A stretch of DNA of 42,519 nt from CAIYRG01 sp964494505. GTDB lineage: Bacteria > Pseudomonadota > Alphaproteobacteria > Micropepsales > Micropepsaceae. The notes below the pieces were generated by a model. That model had not been told where the DNA came from. It made no database searches and was given only the letters and a program-made list of their open reading frames with translations. The stretch is taken from assembly GCA_964494505.1 (NCBI GenBank), contig CAZBRO010000037.1:1-42519 (forward strand), read 5' to 3'. This document shows, piece by piece, positions 1 to 7,469 of this stretch; positions within the stretch are counted from its first letter, which is position 1, and each line of letters starts with the position of its first letter. The translations under genes and the position numbers were made by a program.

Positions 1-55
1 ATGTTGTTCTTGGCTTCAACTCGTTACTGGCTCAAATTTGTCCACGCGGCCTAGT

Positions 56-1499
56 TCAGGGCAGCAATTGGTGAGGGCGGCTCAATCCGTTTGCCGCCGA
101 GGCGACAATGCTTTGGGCGATGCGTGTGGCCTGCGCTCTCAGCTCGGGTATGGCCGTGATTTCCCACCATAGGCCTTTTGTCAAGGGCCCCAGCGCAAAC
201 AGGTTGGGATAAGTCTCGCAATTGGCTCCGATGACCCGTCCTGGCTCTACAACGTCGAAACCCAGCCGAAGAGGGTCCGGACGTACAAGGCGGTGAATGA
301 GAAGATTGAGTAATAGCGGATTGCGCGTCCGAATTTGATCTTCGCACGGCCCCGTGCAGTTGATCGTCCAACCAGCCTCCAATTTTTGCAAACGATGTCC
401 GGCCTCGGCCGTCACGTCGAGGCCGCGACCGGAGGGATCGGTTCGGATCGCGCGGACGGTCCCTTTGACGAGTTGGAATTGCCCGCGCTTTTGTGCCTCT
501 GCGATTTGGGCTCCCACCCCGGGCGCCATCCGGTGGCGATGCACATTCCATATCCCGCGCAGATGGCGAAAGAACCGCCGCCGTTCCGCAACGGTCAATG
601 CCCCCCATAGTTGCGGGACGATCGGCCTCAAGGCGTCCACCGCGGATTGCCAGGAACAATTGGGCTGATCGGTGGCCTCGCGTACGCGCCGCAGCAATTC
701 GCGGGCTTTGTCCGGGTAGGGCGGCGCAATCCCGCACGCGACGGGCGCGGTTTGGACGTGGACGCGAGGCAACAATCCCCGCCGGGACAGGCCGATAATT
801 CGACCCGTGTGACCGCGCTCCAGCAATTCCAGAACAATATCCATGGCCGTCAGGCCCGTGCCAATTAGCAAAACCGTGGCCTCGGACGGAATTTGTCGTT
901 TCAATTTCTCATTCCAGGGATCGTCGATGAGAAAGGGAAGGGCTTCCTCCGAAGCTTTCGGCGCCACCGAGACCGGCGGCTCGTTGCCCGTCGCTAGAAC
1001 GAGAATGTCTGCAACAAGAGGGCCACCCTCGGCGAGAAAGATCGTCCATTGTCCGTTAGCCGGTGAAGCGGAACGGACCGCAGCTCGCAAAACAGCAACG
1101 CGGACGCGTTCACGAGAACGGGTGGCCGTTTCAAGCACATCGTGCAAATAGTCCCCATAAAGACGGCGCGGAACAAAATCGGTTTCCTGATATCGGCTTG
1201 TCCCTTCGGGACGCCTTGCATTCAGCCAATTCAGAAAGTGCTCCCGGTCGCCGCAATCGGCGGATCATCCTCACCGGAACGTTGAGAAGGTGCTTTTGCG
1301 AGGGCGTCGCATACGCAAGTCCTGGCCCACAAACAGGGGCTTGTTCCACGATCGTTACATCGACAGGTCGGTCTGCGGTTTTTGCAAGAGCGCGCACGAG
1401 CAGCACCGCGCTTGCCCCACCGCCGCAGATGATGACACGCAAACCTCCTTCGCGAGGCGAGGACACCTGTGTCGAAAGCGCGCCTGTCGGGCCGTTCAT
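56..1499 (-). pseudogene. FAD/NAD(P)-binding protein (COG4529 type), single-base frameshift
   Basis: This is a Rossmann-fold FAD/NAD(P)-binding protein, probably an oxidoreductase acting in the cytoplasm. The 5' part starts at 1499 and carries the dinucleotide motif VIICGGGASA, then VTIVEQAP and HLLNVP. The reading then has to shift: one extra base near 1265 separates the N-terminal frame from the frame holding MSADCGDREHFLNWL, VPRRLYGDYLHDV and ILVLATGNEPP. With that base removed the product is about 480 residues, normal for the family. Both halves stay open on either side of the break, so this is either a very recent mutation or a sequencing error. It diverges from the sigma-54 activator gene and could be an accessory flavoprotein of the organosulfur locus, but that is inference. 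Confidence 0.75.
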
Positions 1500-1573
1500 A
1501 GCCGAAACCCCGGTGACCGGGCCCTCGCGCTTGGGTACCGGCCCCCCAGCCTGCTCCCCGCAAGATAAGCTGA

Positions 1574-1603
1574 TTGACTATATAGGAATAGTAGATTTAT
1601 ATT
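1574..1603 (+). promoter_or_regulatory. Probable sigma-70 promoter of the sigma-54 activator gene, with overlapping inverted repeat
   Basis: TTGACT (1574-1579) and TATATT (1598-1603) are separated by 18 bases, which would start transcription about 35 bases before the ATG at 1646. An inverted repeat GAATA-N9-TATTC (1586-1604) overlaps the -10 region and could be an operator, for example for a sulfur-status repressor or CysB-like protein. This AT-rich stretch is the only such segment between the divergent genes. Confidence 0.45.
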
Positions 1604-1645
1604 CGCAACGCTTGGCCCCCAGGTGGTCCCTCTTGCAGGCCGGCA

Positions 1646-2866
1646 ATGGCGGCGCGCGGGCTTGGTGCGCCTGAAATCAGGACGCGGGCCGTGATCGGAT
1701 TCCAAAAGTGCGAAAGCGAAACCGGCGACGGAGGTGAAGCCGCGTCGGCGCCCGCAGAACGTTCCGGCAATGCGGATTCGCGCCCCACGCTGCTCACACT
1801 GGAAGGGAGCAACGCGCAGCCCTTGTCCATGCGTGCCAAGGCGTTGATCTTCGCCGATCCCGCGACCCAGGCACTGCTGACCTATATAGAGCGCATCGCG
1901 GCCAGTGATGCCCCTATCCTGGTGTTCGGTGAAACTGGCACAGGCAAGGAGTTGCTGGCGCGCCACGCCCATCAACTGAGCGGCCGCAAAGGGCCTTTTC
2001 TGGCGCTCAATTGCGGAGCCATCAGCGAGAACCTTGCGGAAAGCGAATTCTTCGGCCATGAGGCCGGCGCCTTCACCGGCGCCGGCGCGAAGCGGGAGGG
2101 TTGGTTCGAGGCCGCCAACAAAGGCACATTGTTCCTCGATGAAATCGCCGATCTGCCTTTGCCGCTTCAGGTGAAGTTGCTGCGCGTTCTTCAGGAGCGC
2201 GAGATCGTCCGCGTCGGGTCGCGCCGGCCAATTCCCGTCGACGTGCGACTGATCTTTGCAACGAATGTCGATCTCAACGAAGCGGTGGCCGCCGGCCGGT
2301 TTCGGCTTGATCTGTTCTATCGCATCAACCTGCTTCAGATACGGGTGCCGCCCTTGCGCGACCGCCCGGGGGACATCCTTCCGCTGGCGAACCATTTCCT
2401 TGCGGCTTACAGCAAGCGGCTCAACCTGCCTGAGCGTGTCCTCACGGCCAAGGCGTGCGAGGCGCTTCAGCGCTGCTGGTGGAGCGGCAATATTCGGGAG
2501 TTGGAAAACGTCATTCATTTGGCCTTGCTGGTCGCGACGGGGCGAGAGATCGGTCCCGAGCATTTGCGGCTCGCAGGCGGGGTTTCCGCTTCCCCCCCTA
2601 TCGCGGCTCGCGAGCACCATTCGCCCTTCGAGGCCATCAAAGCGGCTCTGGCGGAGTTGTATCGGACAGAAGACGCCAATCTGTTCCACGATCTTGAAGG
2701 CCTGATTGTGGACGACGCCTATCGGCATTGCCGCTTCAATCAGGTTCAGACTGCTTCGCTGCTCGGCATCTCGCGCAATATCCTGCGGACACTGCTCAAG
2801 AAACATGGACTGCTCGCACAAGCCAGCCGCAGCCAAAGCCCGGCGGGAAAGCAGACGGCGCCGTAA
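1646..2866 (+). CDS. SfnR-like sigma-54-dependent transcriptional activator without sensor domain
   Basis: This is a bacterial enhancer-binding protein that remodels sigma-54 RNA polymerase by ATP hydrolysis. The AAA+ domain runs from about residue 65 to 300, with Walker A GETGTGKE (95-102), the sigma-54-contacting GAFTGA loop (141-146), Walker B GTLFLDEI (160-167) and the arginine-finger segment FRLDLFYRIN. A Fis-type helix-turn-helix closes the protein (QVQTASLLGISRNILRTLL). The first 60 residues show no PAS, GAF or receiver domain. The stretch LLTL...MRAKALIFADPATQALL resembles, from memory, the start of SfnR, the Pseudomonas activator of sulfone use. The true start could lie downstream of 1646. 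Three matching -24/-12 promoters nearby are its likely targets. Without a sensor its activity is probably set by its own expression level or a partner protein. Confidence 0.9.
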   Translation: MAARGLGAPEIRTRAVIGFQKCESETGDGGEAASAPAERSGNADSRPTLLTLEGSNAQPLSMRAKALIFADPATQALLTYIERIAASDAPILVFGETGTGKELLARHAHQLSGRKGPFLALNCGAISENLAESEFFGHEAGAFTGAGAKREGWFEAANKGTLFLDEIADLPLPLQVKLLRVLQEREIVRVGSRRPIPVDVRLIFATNVDLNEAVAAGRFRLDLFYRINLLQIRVPPLRDRPGDILPLANHFLAAYSKRLNLPERVLTAKACEALQRCWWSGNIRELENVIHLALLVATGREIGPEHLRLAGGVSASPPIAAREHHSPFEAIKAALAELYRTEDANLFHDLEGLIVDDAYRHCRFNQVQTASLLGISRNILRTLLKKHGLLAQASRSQSPAGKQTAP

Positions 2867-2906
2867 TGAGAGGGATGCCGAAGCGCACTCCCCTGCAGGC
2901 GCCGTC
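2854..2906. terminator. Inverted repeat between convergent genes, possible bidirectional terminator
   Basis: GACGGCGCC (2854-2862) and GGCGCCGTC (2898-2906) are perfect 9-base complements, and the first arm overlaps the 3' end of the activator gene. They lie between the converging activator and TonB-receptor genes. The loop is long (35 bases) and there is no T tract, so factor-independent termination is uncertain. Confidence 0.3.
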
Positions 2907-2921
2907 TTCATCGGACACCGG

Positions 2922-5057
2922 TCAGAACGCATACTGAACGCCGAGCGATATGTTGCGTCCGACGCCGGGCGTGTAGACCGCGCTGTCGACACCTTTCGCG
3001 TTGAACACCGACGACGTGGCGGACGCGTATTTCCGGTCCGTCAGATTGCGGACGTCCAGAAATATCTGCCACTTTGCCTCGGGCGGCGCGAAACCAAGCT
3101 TGGCGCCCAACACCGCGTAGGACGGGGTGAAAAGGGTGTTGGCGAAATCGGCTGGATAGCGCGTGAATACTGCCTGCACATCCAATCCGGCGTAGAGACC
3201 GGATGGGTGCATATAATCGAGGCCTGCCTGGTAAAGTTCCTTGGGAACGGCCGCCAGCGTGTTGTGGCCCCATACCGGATCATCATGATAGTGAAAGTCG
3301 TTCAAGGTAAACGACTGATGGAAGGTCACCGAATCCCAGAGCGCGATATCGAGCGCAGCTTCAATGCCTTGGTGAATTGTAGGGCTGCCGTTGGTGGTCT
3401 GGGTGACCGCTGGCGTGGTCGGCGTGGCCGGCGTGATCTGAACGGTCAGAAGTTCTCTTTTGACATGCACGTTGTAGGCGGAGAGGCTCCAAGTGAAGAT
3501 GCCCTCCTGTCCACGAGTGCCGACCTCGATCGTATTCTGCGTCTGCGCCTTTATGTCGGCGTTGCTGCGATAAATGTTGTTGACGGTCTGCGGTAGGTAG
3601 AGCGGGATTGGAGCTTCGACAGACCGGCTGACATTTCCGAATAGCTGGAGATTGGAGGTCACGTCGTAGCGCAGGCCCAGGCGCGGCGCGAAGGTGAAAT
3701 AGTGCTCCGTCCGGTTGTCCGTTACCGGATAGACCAGATTGCTGCCTCGCATCTGCCAGATCGCCGCGATGCCGGTTGTAACCCACAGTCCAGAAAGCGC
3801 CTCCAGATCGTTTTGCGCGAGCAACGTCTTGTCGTAGCCGCTGAAGAAATCCTTCTGCTGCAACACATAAGCGGGCGTATAGCCCTTGTTGGTGGAGCGC
3901 GGCAGAATGTCCGAATAGAGTAGCGCGAACAGCGTTTCGCTGCTCATGCCGTCGAAGACCGTATCCTGGCGTTCATATCGGGCTTCGAGCGCGAGATCCG
4001 TATAATCCCAATTTCCCGGGTTGCTGCCGCCCTGATTGCGCAGCGGATAGTGTTTCCAGATAGCGCCGAATTCGATGTGGGAGGCGTCGTCCACGTCGTA
4101 GGTTGTCTTGTTGGCGACCAGGGTCGAGCCGATGTCGTGGCGGTTGCCACTTGTCGTGGGGTTCTGCGTGGGATCGGCCTGAAGCTGTTTCCAGGTCAGC
4201 GCGGCAGCGTTCTGGGTGTCCTGCTGGGCGTAGACGCCGTAGAAGCGGGTCTTCAGAGCCGACGTGATCTGATAGCCGGCGTCGGCTACGATGCGCCAAC
4301 TATAGGTATGGTTCCGATCACGAAACCCATCCTGTGCGAAATGCGTGCCGCTGATGTAATAATCGAGCGGGCCGTACACCTGGCCCGAACTCACCTGCTC
4401 TCTATTATATCCGAAGCTGCCGAACTCGGCACGGGCTTGGAACAAGTCCGAGTCATATCCTGTGTGCGGGATATAGTTGATGGCGCCCCCCGCGGTCAGA
4501 GGCGAATATTCGAATCCGTTCACGCCGGGGAGCACGGTGATCGTCCTCATCGGCAGCGCGTCGTAATACTCGTAGGGGCTGCCGGCCGGCGTTGTCATGG
4601 GCAGACCGTCGAGCAATTGCTGGATGCCGGTGCCCCAGCTTCCCGCCCCTCTGACGATGCTAGAACCCCGGATGGAGAAGCGCGTCGCCTCCGCGCCGTT
4701 CTGCGAGTCCGCAATGAGGCCCGGCACATATTTCAGGGCGTCCGCGATATTGGCGACGCGGCCGCGCTCCACCTCCACCGGCGCAATCACGACGGCCGAG
4801 CCGGGCACCTTGGCAACTTCTGGCGCCGCATAAAGCGCGCCTGTGACGGTAACTTGTTCGATCTGTGCGACCTGCACAACTTGCGAACTGGCCGCAGCGG
4901 CCGCGGCGTCGACGGCGGGGGGAGAATTTTGCGCCACCTCCAACTGGCCGTTGCCATCGCTCTTGAACGCCGGTGCTTCCTCGGCGCGCGCGGAAAGCTG
5001 TGACGCAACCGCGCCTACGAAAGATGCCGCCAGAACGATTTTGACATTGAATGACAT
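2922..5057 (-). CDS. TonB-dependent outer-membrane receptor, sigma-54-controlled
   Basis: A 711-residue outer-membrane active-transport receptor. It has a signal peptide (residues about 1-25), a TonB box-like IEQVTVTG, a plug domain (ADALKYVPGL, FSIRGSS, QQLLDGLPM, ITVLPGVNGFEYSPLTAGG), then a beta-barrel ending in VQYAF with the terminal aromatic residue needed for barrel assembly. The start at 5057 was chosen over 5096 because GAGGG lies eight bases upstream and the signal peptide begins there. A sigma-54 promoter 41 bases upstream is nearly identical to those of the two organosulfur operons, so a sulfonate, sulfate ester or other sulfur ligand is more likely than iron. The plug resembles FecA-type receptors, so a siderophore cannot be excluded. 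Confidence 0.9.
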   Translation of the reverse strand: MSFNVKIVLAASFVGAVASQLSARAEEAPAFKSDGNGQLEVAQNSPPAVDAAAAAASSQVVQVAQIEQVTVTGALYAAPEVAKVPGSAVVIAPVEVERGRVANIADALKYVPGLIADSQNGAEATRFSIRGSSIVRGAGSWGTGIQQLLDGLPMTTPAGSPYEYYDALPMRTITVLPGVNGFEYSPLTAGGAINYIPHTGYDSDLFQARAEFGSFGYNREQVSSGQVYGPLDYYISGTHFAQDGFRDRNHTYSWRIVADAGYQITSALKTRFYGVYAQQDTQNAAALTWKQLQADPTQNPTTSGNRHDIGSTLVANKTTYDVDDASHIEFGAIWKHYPLRNQGGSNPGNWDYTDLALEARYERQDTVFDGMSSETLFALLYSDILPRSTNKGYTPAYVLQQKDFFSGYDKTLLAQNDLEALSGLWVTTGIAAIWQMRGSNLVYPVTDNRTEHYFTFAPRLGLRYDVTSNLQLFGNVSRSVEAPIPLYLPQTVNNIYRSNADIKAQTQNTIEVGTRGQEGIFTWSLSAYNVHVKRELLTVQITPATPTTPAVTQTTNGSPTIHQGIEAALDIALWDSVTFHQSFTLNDFHYHDDPVWGHNTLAAVPKELYQAGLDYMHPSGLYAGLDVQAVFTRYPADFANTLFTPSYAVLGAKLGFAPPEAKWQIFLDVRNLTDRKYASATSSVFNAKGVDSAVYTPGVGRNISLGVQYAF

Positions 5058-5097
5058 AAAAGAGCCCTCGACTTTGTTGTTCTCGCCCGCAGCCATC

Positions 5098-5113
5098 AGC
5101 AGCTATCGTGCCA
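5098..5113 (-). promoter_or_regulatory. Sigma-54 (-24/-12) promoter P1 of the TonB receptor
   Basis: On the minus strand the sequence reads TGGCACG-ATAG-CTGCT, with GG and GC exactly ten bases apart as sigma-54 requires (consensus TGGCACG-N4-TTGCW). The predicted transcript start is near 5087, about 30 bases before the ATG at 5057. Confidence 0.8.
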
Positions 5114-5278
5114 ACAACTCCGTGAGCCCGCGCGAGGTCAGTTGCGGTAGAGCCGTTCCTGCGTAAAGAGATGTGAAACCTGCCGATTGACCGCGCATTT
5201 GTACGGATGCGGAGGAATACAAACGGCATTATGGATTGGAGTCGGATTGCTGCGACAGGAACACTCTCGAACACGCAA

Positions 5279-5294
5279 TGTTGCTCTAACAGCA
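5279..5294. promoter_or_regulatory. Candidate activator site upstream of P1
   Basis: TGTT-GCTCT-AACA followed by GCA lies about 200 bases upstream of the predicted P1 start. It shares the half-sites TGTT and AACA with stronger palindromes upstream of P2 and P3. The match is short, so this is tentative. Confidence 0.25.
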
Positions 5295-5308
5295 GCGAGG
5301 CGCGGCGC

Positions 5309-5345
5309 AAAAACAAACGGGCGCCGCTTGCAGGTGGGCGCCCGT
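5309..5345 (-). terminator. Rho-independent terminator
   Basis: The arms ACGGGCGCC (5317-5325) and GGCGCCCGT (5337-5345) form a perfect 9-bp G+C-rich stem. On the minus strand the stem is followed by TTTGTTTTTG. It would end transcription coming from the DUF4242 gene and insulate the TonB-receptor promoter region. Confidence 0.75.
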
Positions 5346-5371
5346 CCGTACAGGGATAAATCCCGTTTAAC

Positions 5372-5454
5372 CTATAGTGTGTGGTGGACCTGAAGTTCCT
5401 AAGATCAGAATGGCATCCGCATTTGGGAACTTGAAAATCTGAAAACCACACTAG
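5372..5454. repeat. Palindromic element A with TAGTGTG/CACACTA ends
   Basis: An 83-base unit whose left end (CTATAGTGTGTGGT) and right end (AACCACACTAG) are imperfect inverted repeats. An internal pair, GAAGTTCC and GGGAACTTG, can also pair. It looks like a small non-coding mobile or REP-like unit. It sits 13 bases from a second unit with the same ends. Confidence 0.6.
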
Positions 5455-5467
5455 AATCTATAGGCTG

Positions 5468-5543
5468 CTAGTGTGGCTTCGAATCCGAAAGTCGCTCGCC
5501 GCCTTGCTCCGAGATGTTGCGAATTTCGGATTCGCCACACTAG
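5468..5543. repeat. Palindromic element B with CTAGTGTGGC/GCCACACTAG ends
   Basis: A 76-base unit. The left arm (5468-5490) and right arm (5524-5543) are complementary over 20 bases apart from a three-base insertion (TTC) in the left arm. The right end overlaps the 3' end of the DUF4242 gene: the terminal CTAG supplies that gene's TAG stop codon. The ends match element A, so both belong to one repeat family. Confidence 0.65.
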
Positions 5544-5821
5544 CCGTTGGCGGTCGTCGGATCGATCGTACGGCGGATTTCTGTAATGGTGTTCGCGGGA
5601 AAGCCGCTGATTTCTGCGTGCATTCTGATCAGCCCCTCGCTTTCCGCCAAGTATACGCAAAACGTCTTGTCGGCCGCCACATAGGATTCCAGCCATTGAA
5701 TACCCGGCCCCAACTGACTGAGCACGGCATTGGACGCTTTGGCGGCTTCCTTGAGCGCATCGCGTTCGGCGCTTCCGATTGCAGGCAAATTCCGTTCGAT
5801 GACAAATCGGCGCAGTGACAT
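5540..5821 (-). CDS. DUF4242 (SCO4226-like) small protein
   Basis: A 93-residue cytoplasmic protein with the ferredoxin-like DUF4242 pattern: MSLRRFVIERNLP at the start, SYVAADKTFCVYLAESEG in the middle and MHAEISGFPANTI near the end. SCO4226 of Streptomyces, the family reference, binds nickel. The role here is unknown. The gene diverges from the sigma-54 operon at 6171. Its stop codon lies inside the end of palindromic element B, so the last residues may have been changed by insertion of that element. Confidence 0.75.
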   Translation of the reverse strand: MSLRRFVIERNLPAIGSAERDALKEAAKASNAVLSQLGPGIQWLESYVAADKTFCVYLAESEGLIRMHAEISGFPANTITEIRRTIDPTTANG

Positions 5822-5838
5822 GATCTCTTCTCCGTATC

Positions 5839-5855
5839 GTGATCGATCAGATCAC
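5839..5855. promoter_or_regulatory. Inverted repeat, candidate operator of the DUF4242 gene
   Basis: GTGATC-GATCA-GATCAC lies 18-34 bases upstream of the DUF4242 start codon and contains the perfect palindrome TGATCGATCA. Position and symmetry suit a repressor site. The spacing does not fit CRP (TGTGA-N6-TCACA). Confidence 0.35.
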
Positions 5856-5923
5856 AAGCACCGAACGTGCCATTTGTTATTCCGGCATGATCGGCACGTC
5901 AGAGTTTAGAAATGCCCATTTTT

Positions 5924-5963
5924 CAACAGTTCGGACGCAGAACTGTTGCTGTTGCAACAGCAA
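5924..5963. promoter_or_regulatory. Double palindrome, candidate enhancer (UAS) for the activator at P2
   Basis: Two adjacent perfect inverted repeats occur here: CAACAGTTC-N7-GAACTGTTG (5924-5948) and the unbroken 18-mer TTGCTGTTGCAACAGCAA (5946-5963). Their centres lie about 146 and 128 bases upstream of the predicted P2 transcript start, the normal position for binding sites of sigma-54 activators. They also lie upstream of the divergent DUF4242 gene. Confidence 0.5.
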
Positions 5964-6055
5964 AATTGTTTCTGAAAACCGGAGAAGAGGCCGAATCAGG
6001 GTCCACCGGCTGATTAGACGGGAATTCCTTGCCTCGGGTTTAACGCCCGGGCTGT

Positions 6056-6071
6056 TGGCACGGTTGCTGCT
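6056..6071 (+). promoter_or_regulatory. Sigma-54 (-24/-12) promoter P2 of the DUF6152 operon
   Basis: TGGCACG-GTTG-CTGCT has the obligatory GG-N10-GC spacing and continues TTAG, as P3 does. The predicted transcript start is near 6082, leaving a leader of about 90 bases before the ATG at 6171. No sigma-70 promoter of similar quality was seen in the leader. Confidence 0.8.
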
Positions 6072-6170
6072 TAGTACGCTGTGGAAGCGTGCCGGCGGCA
6101 GGGGCGTCCCCCTGGAGTTAATTCGTGAATCCGTCGGTGCGCTTTCTTGATTGGCGGAGGACGGGATTCC

Positions 6171-6587
6171 ATGAAGACGTTTGCAAGAACAGCCATCGGC
6201 CTGGCCGTTGCGATATTCGGGGCCTTCGCCCCGGCGCTACCGGCGGCCGCCCACCATGCCTTTGCGACCGAATACGACATCGACAAGCCCATCACGTTGA
6301 AGGGCGCGGTGACCAAGCTCGAATGGATCAATCCGCATGGATGGATCTACATCGACGTCAAGGGCAAGGACGACAAGCTGACGAATTGGGCGATCGAATT
6401 CGGCGGCCCGAACGCCCTGCTGCGCCGCGGCTTGCGGAAGACCGATTTCCCGATCGGTCTTGAGGTCGAGGTAAAGGGCTATCTCGCCAAGAGCGGTAAG
6501 TCCGTCGCGAACGGCACCAGCGTCAAGCTTCCGGATGGACGCGATTTCTTCACGGGTTCGTCGGGACCGGGTGCTCCTGGACAATAA
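6171..6587 (+). CDS. DUF6152 family exported protein
   Basis: A 138-residue periplasmic protein with a signal peptide (about residues 1-23, cleaved near AAA-HHAF). The typical DUF6152 signature follows: HHAFATEYDIDKPITLKG, VTKLEWINPHGWIYIDV and IEFGGPNALLRRG. The His-His at the mature N-terminus and the NPH segment suggest metal or small-ligand binding in a small beta-barrel fold, but no function is established. The start was set at 6171 because GGAGG lies about ten bases upstream and the signal peptide begins there. It is the first gene behind promoter P2, followed after 44 bases by two GDTLVVD-family genes, a partnership I recall from other proteobacterial and acidobacterial genomes. Confidence 0.85.
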   Translation: MKTFARTAIGLAVAIFGAFAPALPAAAHHAFATEYDIDKPITLKGAVTKLEWINPHGWIYIDVKGKDDKLTNWAIEFGGPNALLRRGLRKTDFPIGLEVEVKGYLAKSGKSVANGTSVKLPDGRDFFTGSSGPGAPGQ

Positions 6588-6631
6588 CGGGCCCACGGCA
6601 ACCGCGATCATCTGAACCTAAGAGCAACTTC

Positions 6632-7444
6632 ATGCTGAGCCATGTCAAACACGCACCTCATGAGCGCACCGGCAAAGCCAAGCGGCCGTTTCGCTACACT
6701 GCGATAGCGGTGGTGGCCGCCGGCTTTGTGCTGTGTGCGGCCGTGCCCCAGCTGCATGCCGCTCCTGCTGCCGATATTCCGCGCGAGGCGGATGGGAAAC
6801 CCGATCTCTCCGGAATCTGGCAGGTCATCGGCGCGCCGGACCGGGATATCGAACCCCATGCCGCGCGCAAGGACACCCCGGCGAGTCTCGGGCTGGTCGA
6901 GGGCGGCACGATCCCTTACCAGAGCTGGGCCGCCGCGAAGAAGAAGAACAACTTCGAAAAGCGGGAAACGGCCGATCCGGAAACGCAATGTTACATGCCC
7001 GGCGTGCCGCGGATCACCTATACGCCGTTGCCGTTCCAGATATTCCAAACGCCGCAGCAGGTGACGGTGCTTTACGAATATGCGCATTCGGTGCGCCAGA
7101 TCTACACCAACGGCTCCAAGCATCCCGACGGGCATATCGACTGGTGGCTCGGGGATTCGCGCGGACATTGGGACGGCGACACGCTGGTCGTGGATGTCGT
7201 CCACTTCAATGACATGACCTGGTTCGATCACGCGGGCAATTTCCACAGCGACGCCCTGCATGTGGTGGAACGCTACACGCCCACCGACGCGGACCACATC
7301 CGCTACGAGGTCACCATCGAAGACCCGAACGTCTTCACGCGGCCATGGAAGCTCTCGCTCCTTCTATACCGGCACAAGGAGGAGAACTTTCAGCTCCTCG
7401 AATATGAGTGCTTCACCTTCGATTACGAGAAATTCTACCCCTAG
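6632..7444 (+). CDS. GDTLVVD-family exported protein (paralogue 1 of 8)
   Basis: A 270-residue exported protein of an abundant but uncharacterised family. Residues 21-45 form the signal peptide after a basic 20-residue N-tail. The mature part opens with KPDLSGIW. Family landmarks are C120 in QCYMPGVP, FQIFQTPQQV (135-144), the core GDSRGHWDGDTLVVD (174-188), HVVER (210-214), IEDPNVF (229-235) and C260. The two cysteines are conserved in all eight paralogues and may form a disulfide. Unlike the six copies on the minus strand it ends in FYP, not KPDF. It is the second gene of the P2 operon, so its expression is probably tied to sulfur limitation. No enzymatic function is known to me. Confidence 0.8.
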   Translation: MLSHVKHAPHERTGKAKRPFRYTAIAVVAAGFVLCAAVPQLHAAPAADIPREADGKPDLSGIWQVIGAPDRDIEPHAARKDTPASLGLVEGGTIPYQSWAAAKKKNNFEKRETADPETQCYMPGVPRITYTPLPFQIFQTPQQVTVLYEYAHSVRQIYTNGSKHPDGHIDWWLGDSRGHWDGDTLVVDVVHFNDMTWFDHAGNFHSDALHVVERYTPTDADHIRYEVTIEDPNVFTRPWKLSLLLYRHKEENFQLLEYECFTFDYEKFYP

Positions 7445-7469
7445 CAAGGTCGTCCAAGAGGATTGTGCG

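Noticed and set aside
1605..1620. GG-N10-GC pattern on the minus strand upstream of the frameshifted flavoprotein gene as a fourth sigma-54 promoter
   Set aside because: Apart from the GG and GC dinucleotides it does not match the TGGCACG and CTGCT elements of P1-P3 and is over 100 bases from the start codon.
1496..2992. Long open frame of 498 codons antisense to the sigma-54 activator
   Set aside because: It lies opposite a gene with complete AAA+ motifs, has low-complexity Arg-rich composition and no recognisable domain; it is a shadow of G+C-rich codon bias.
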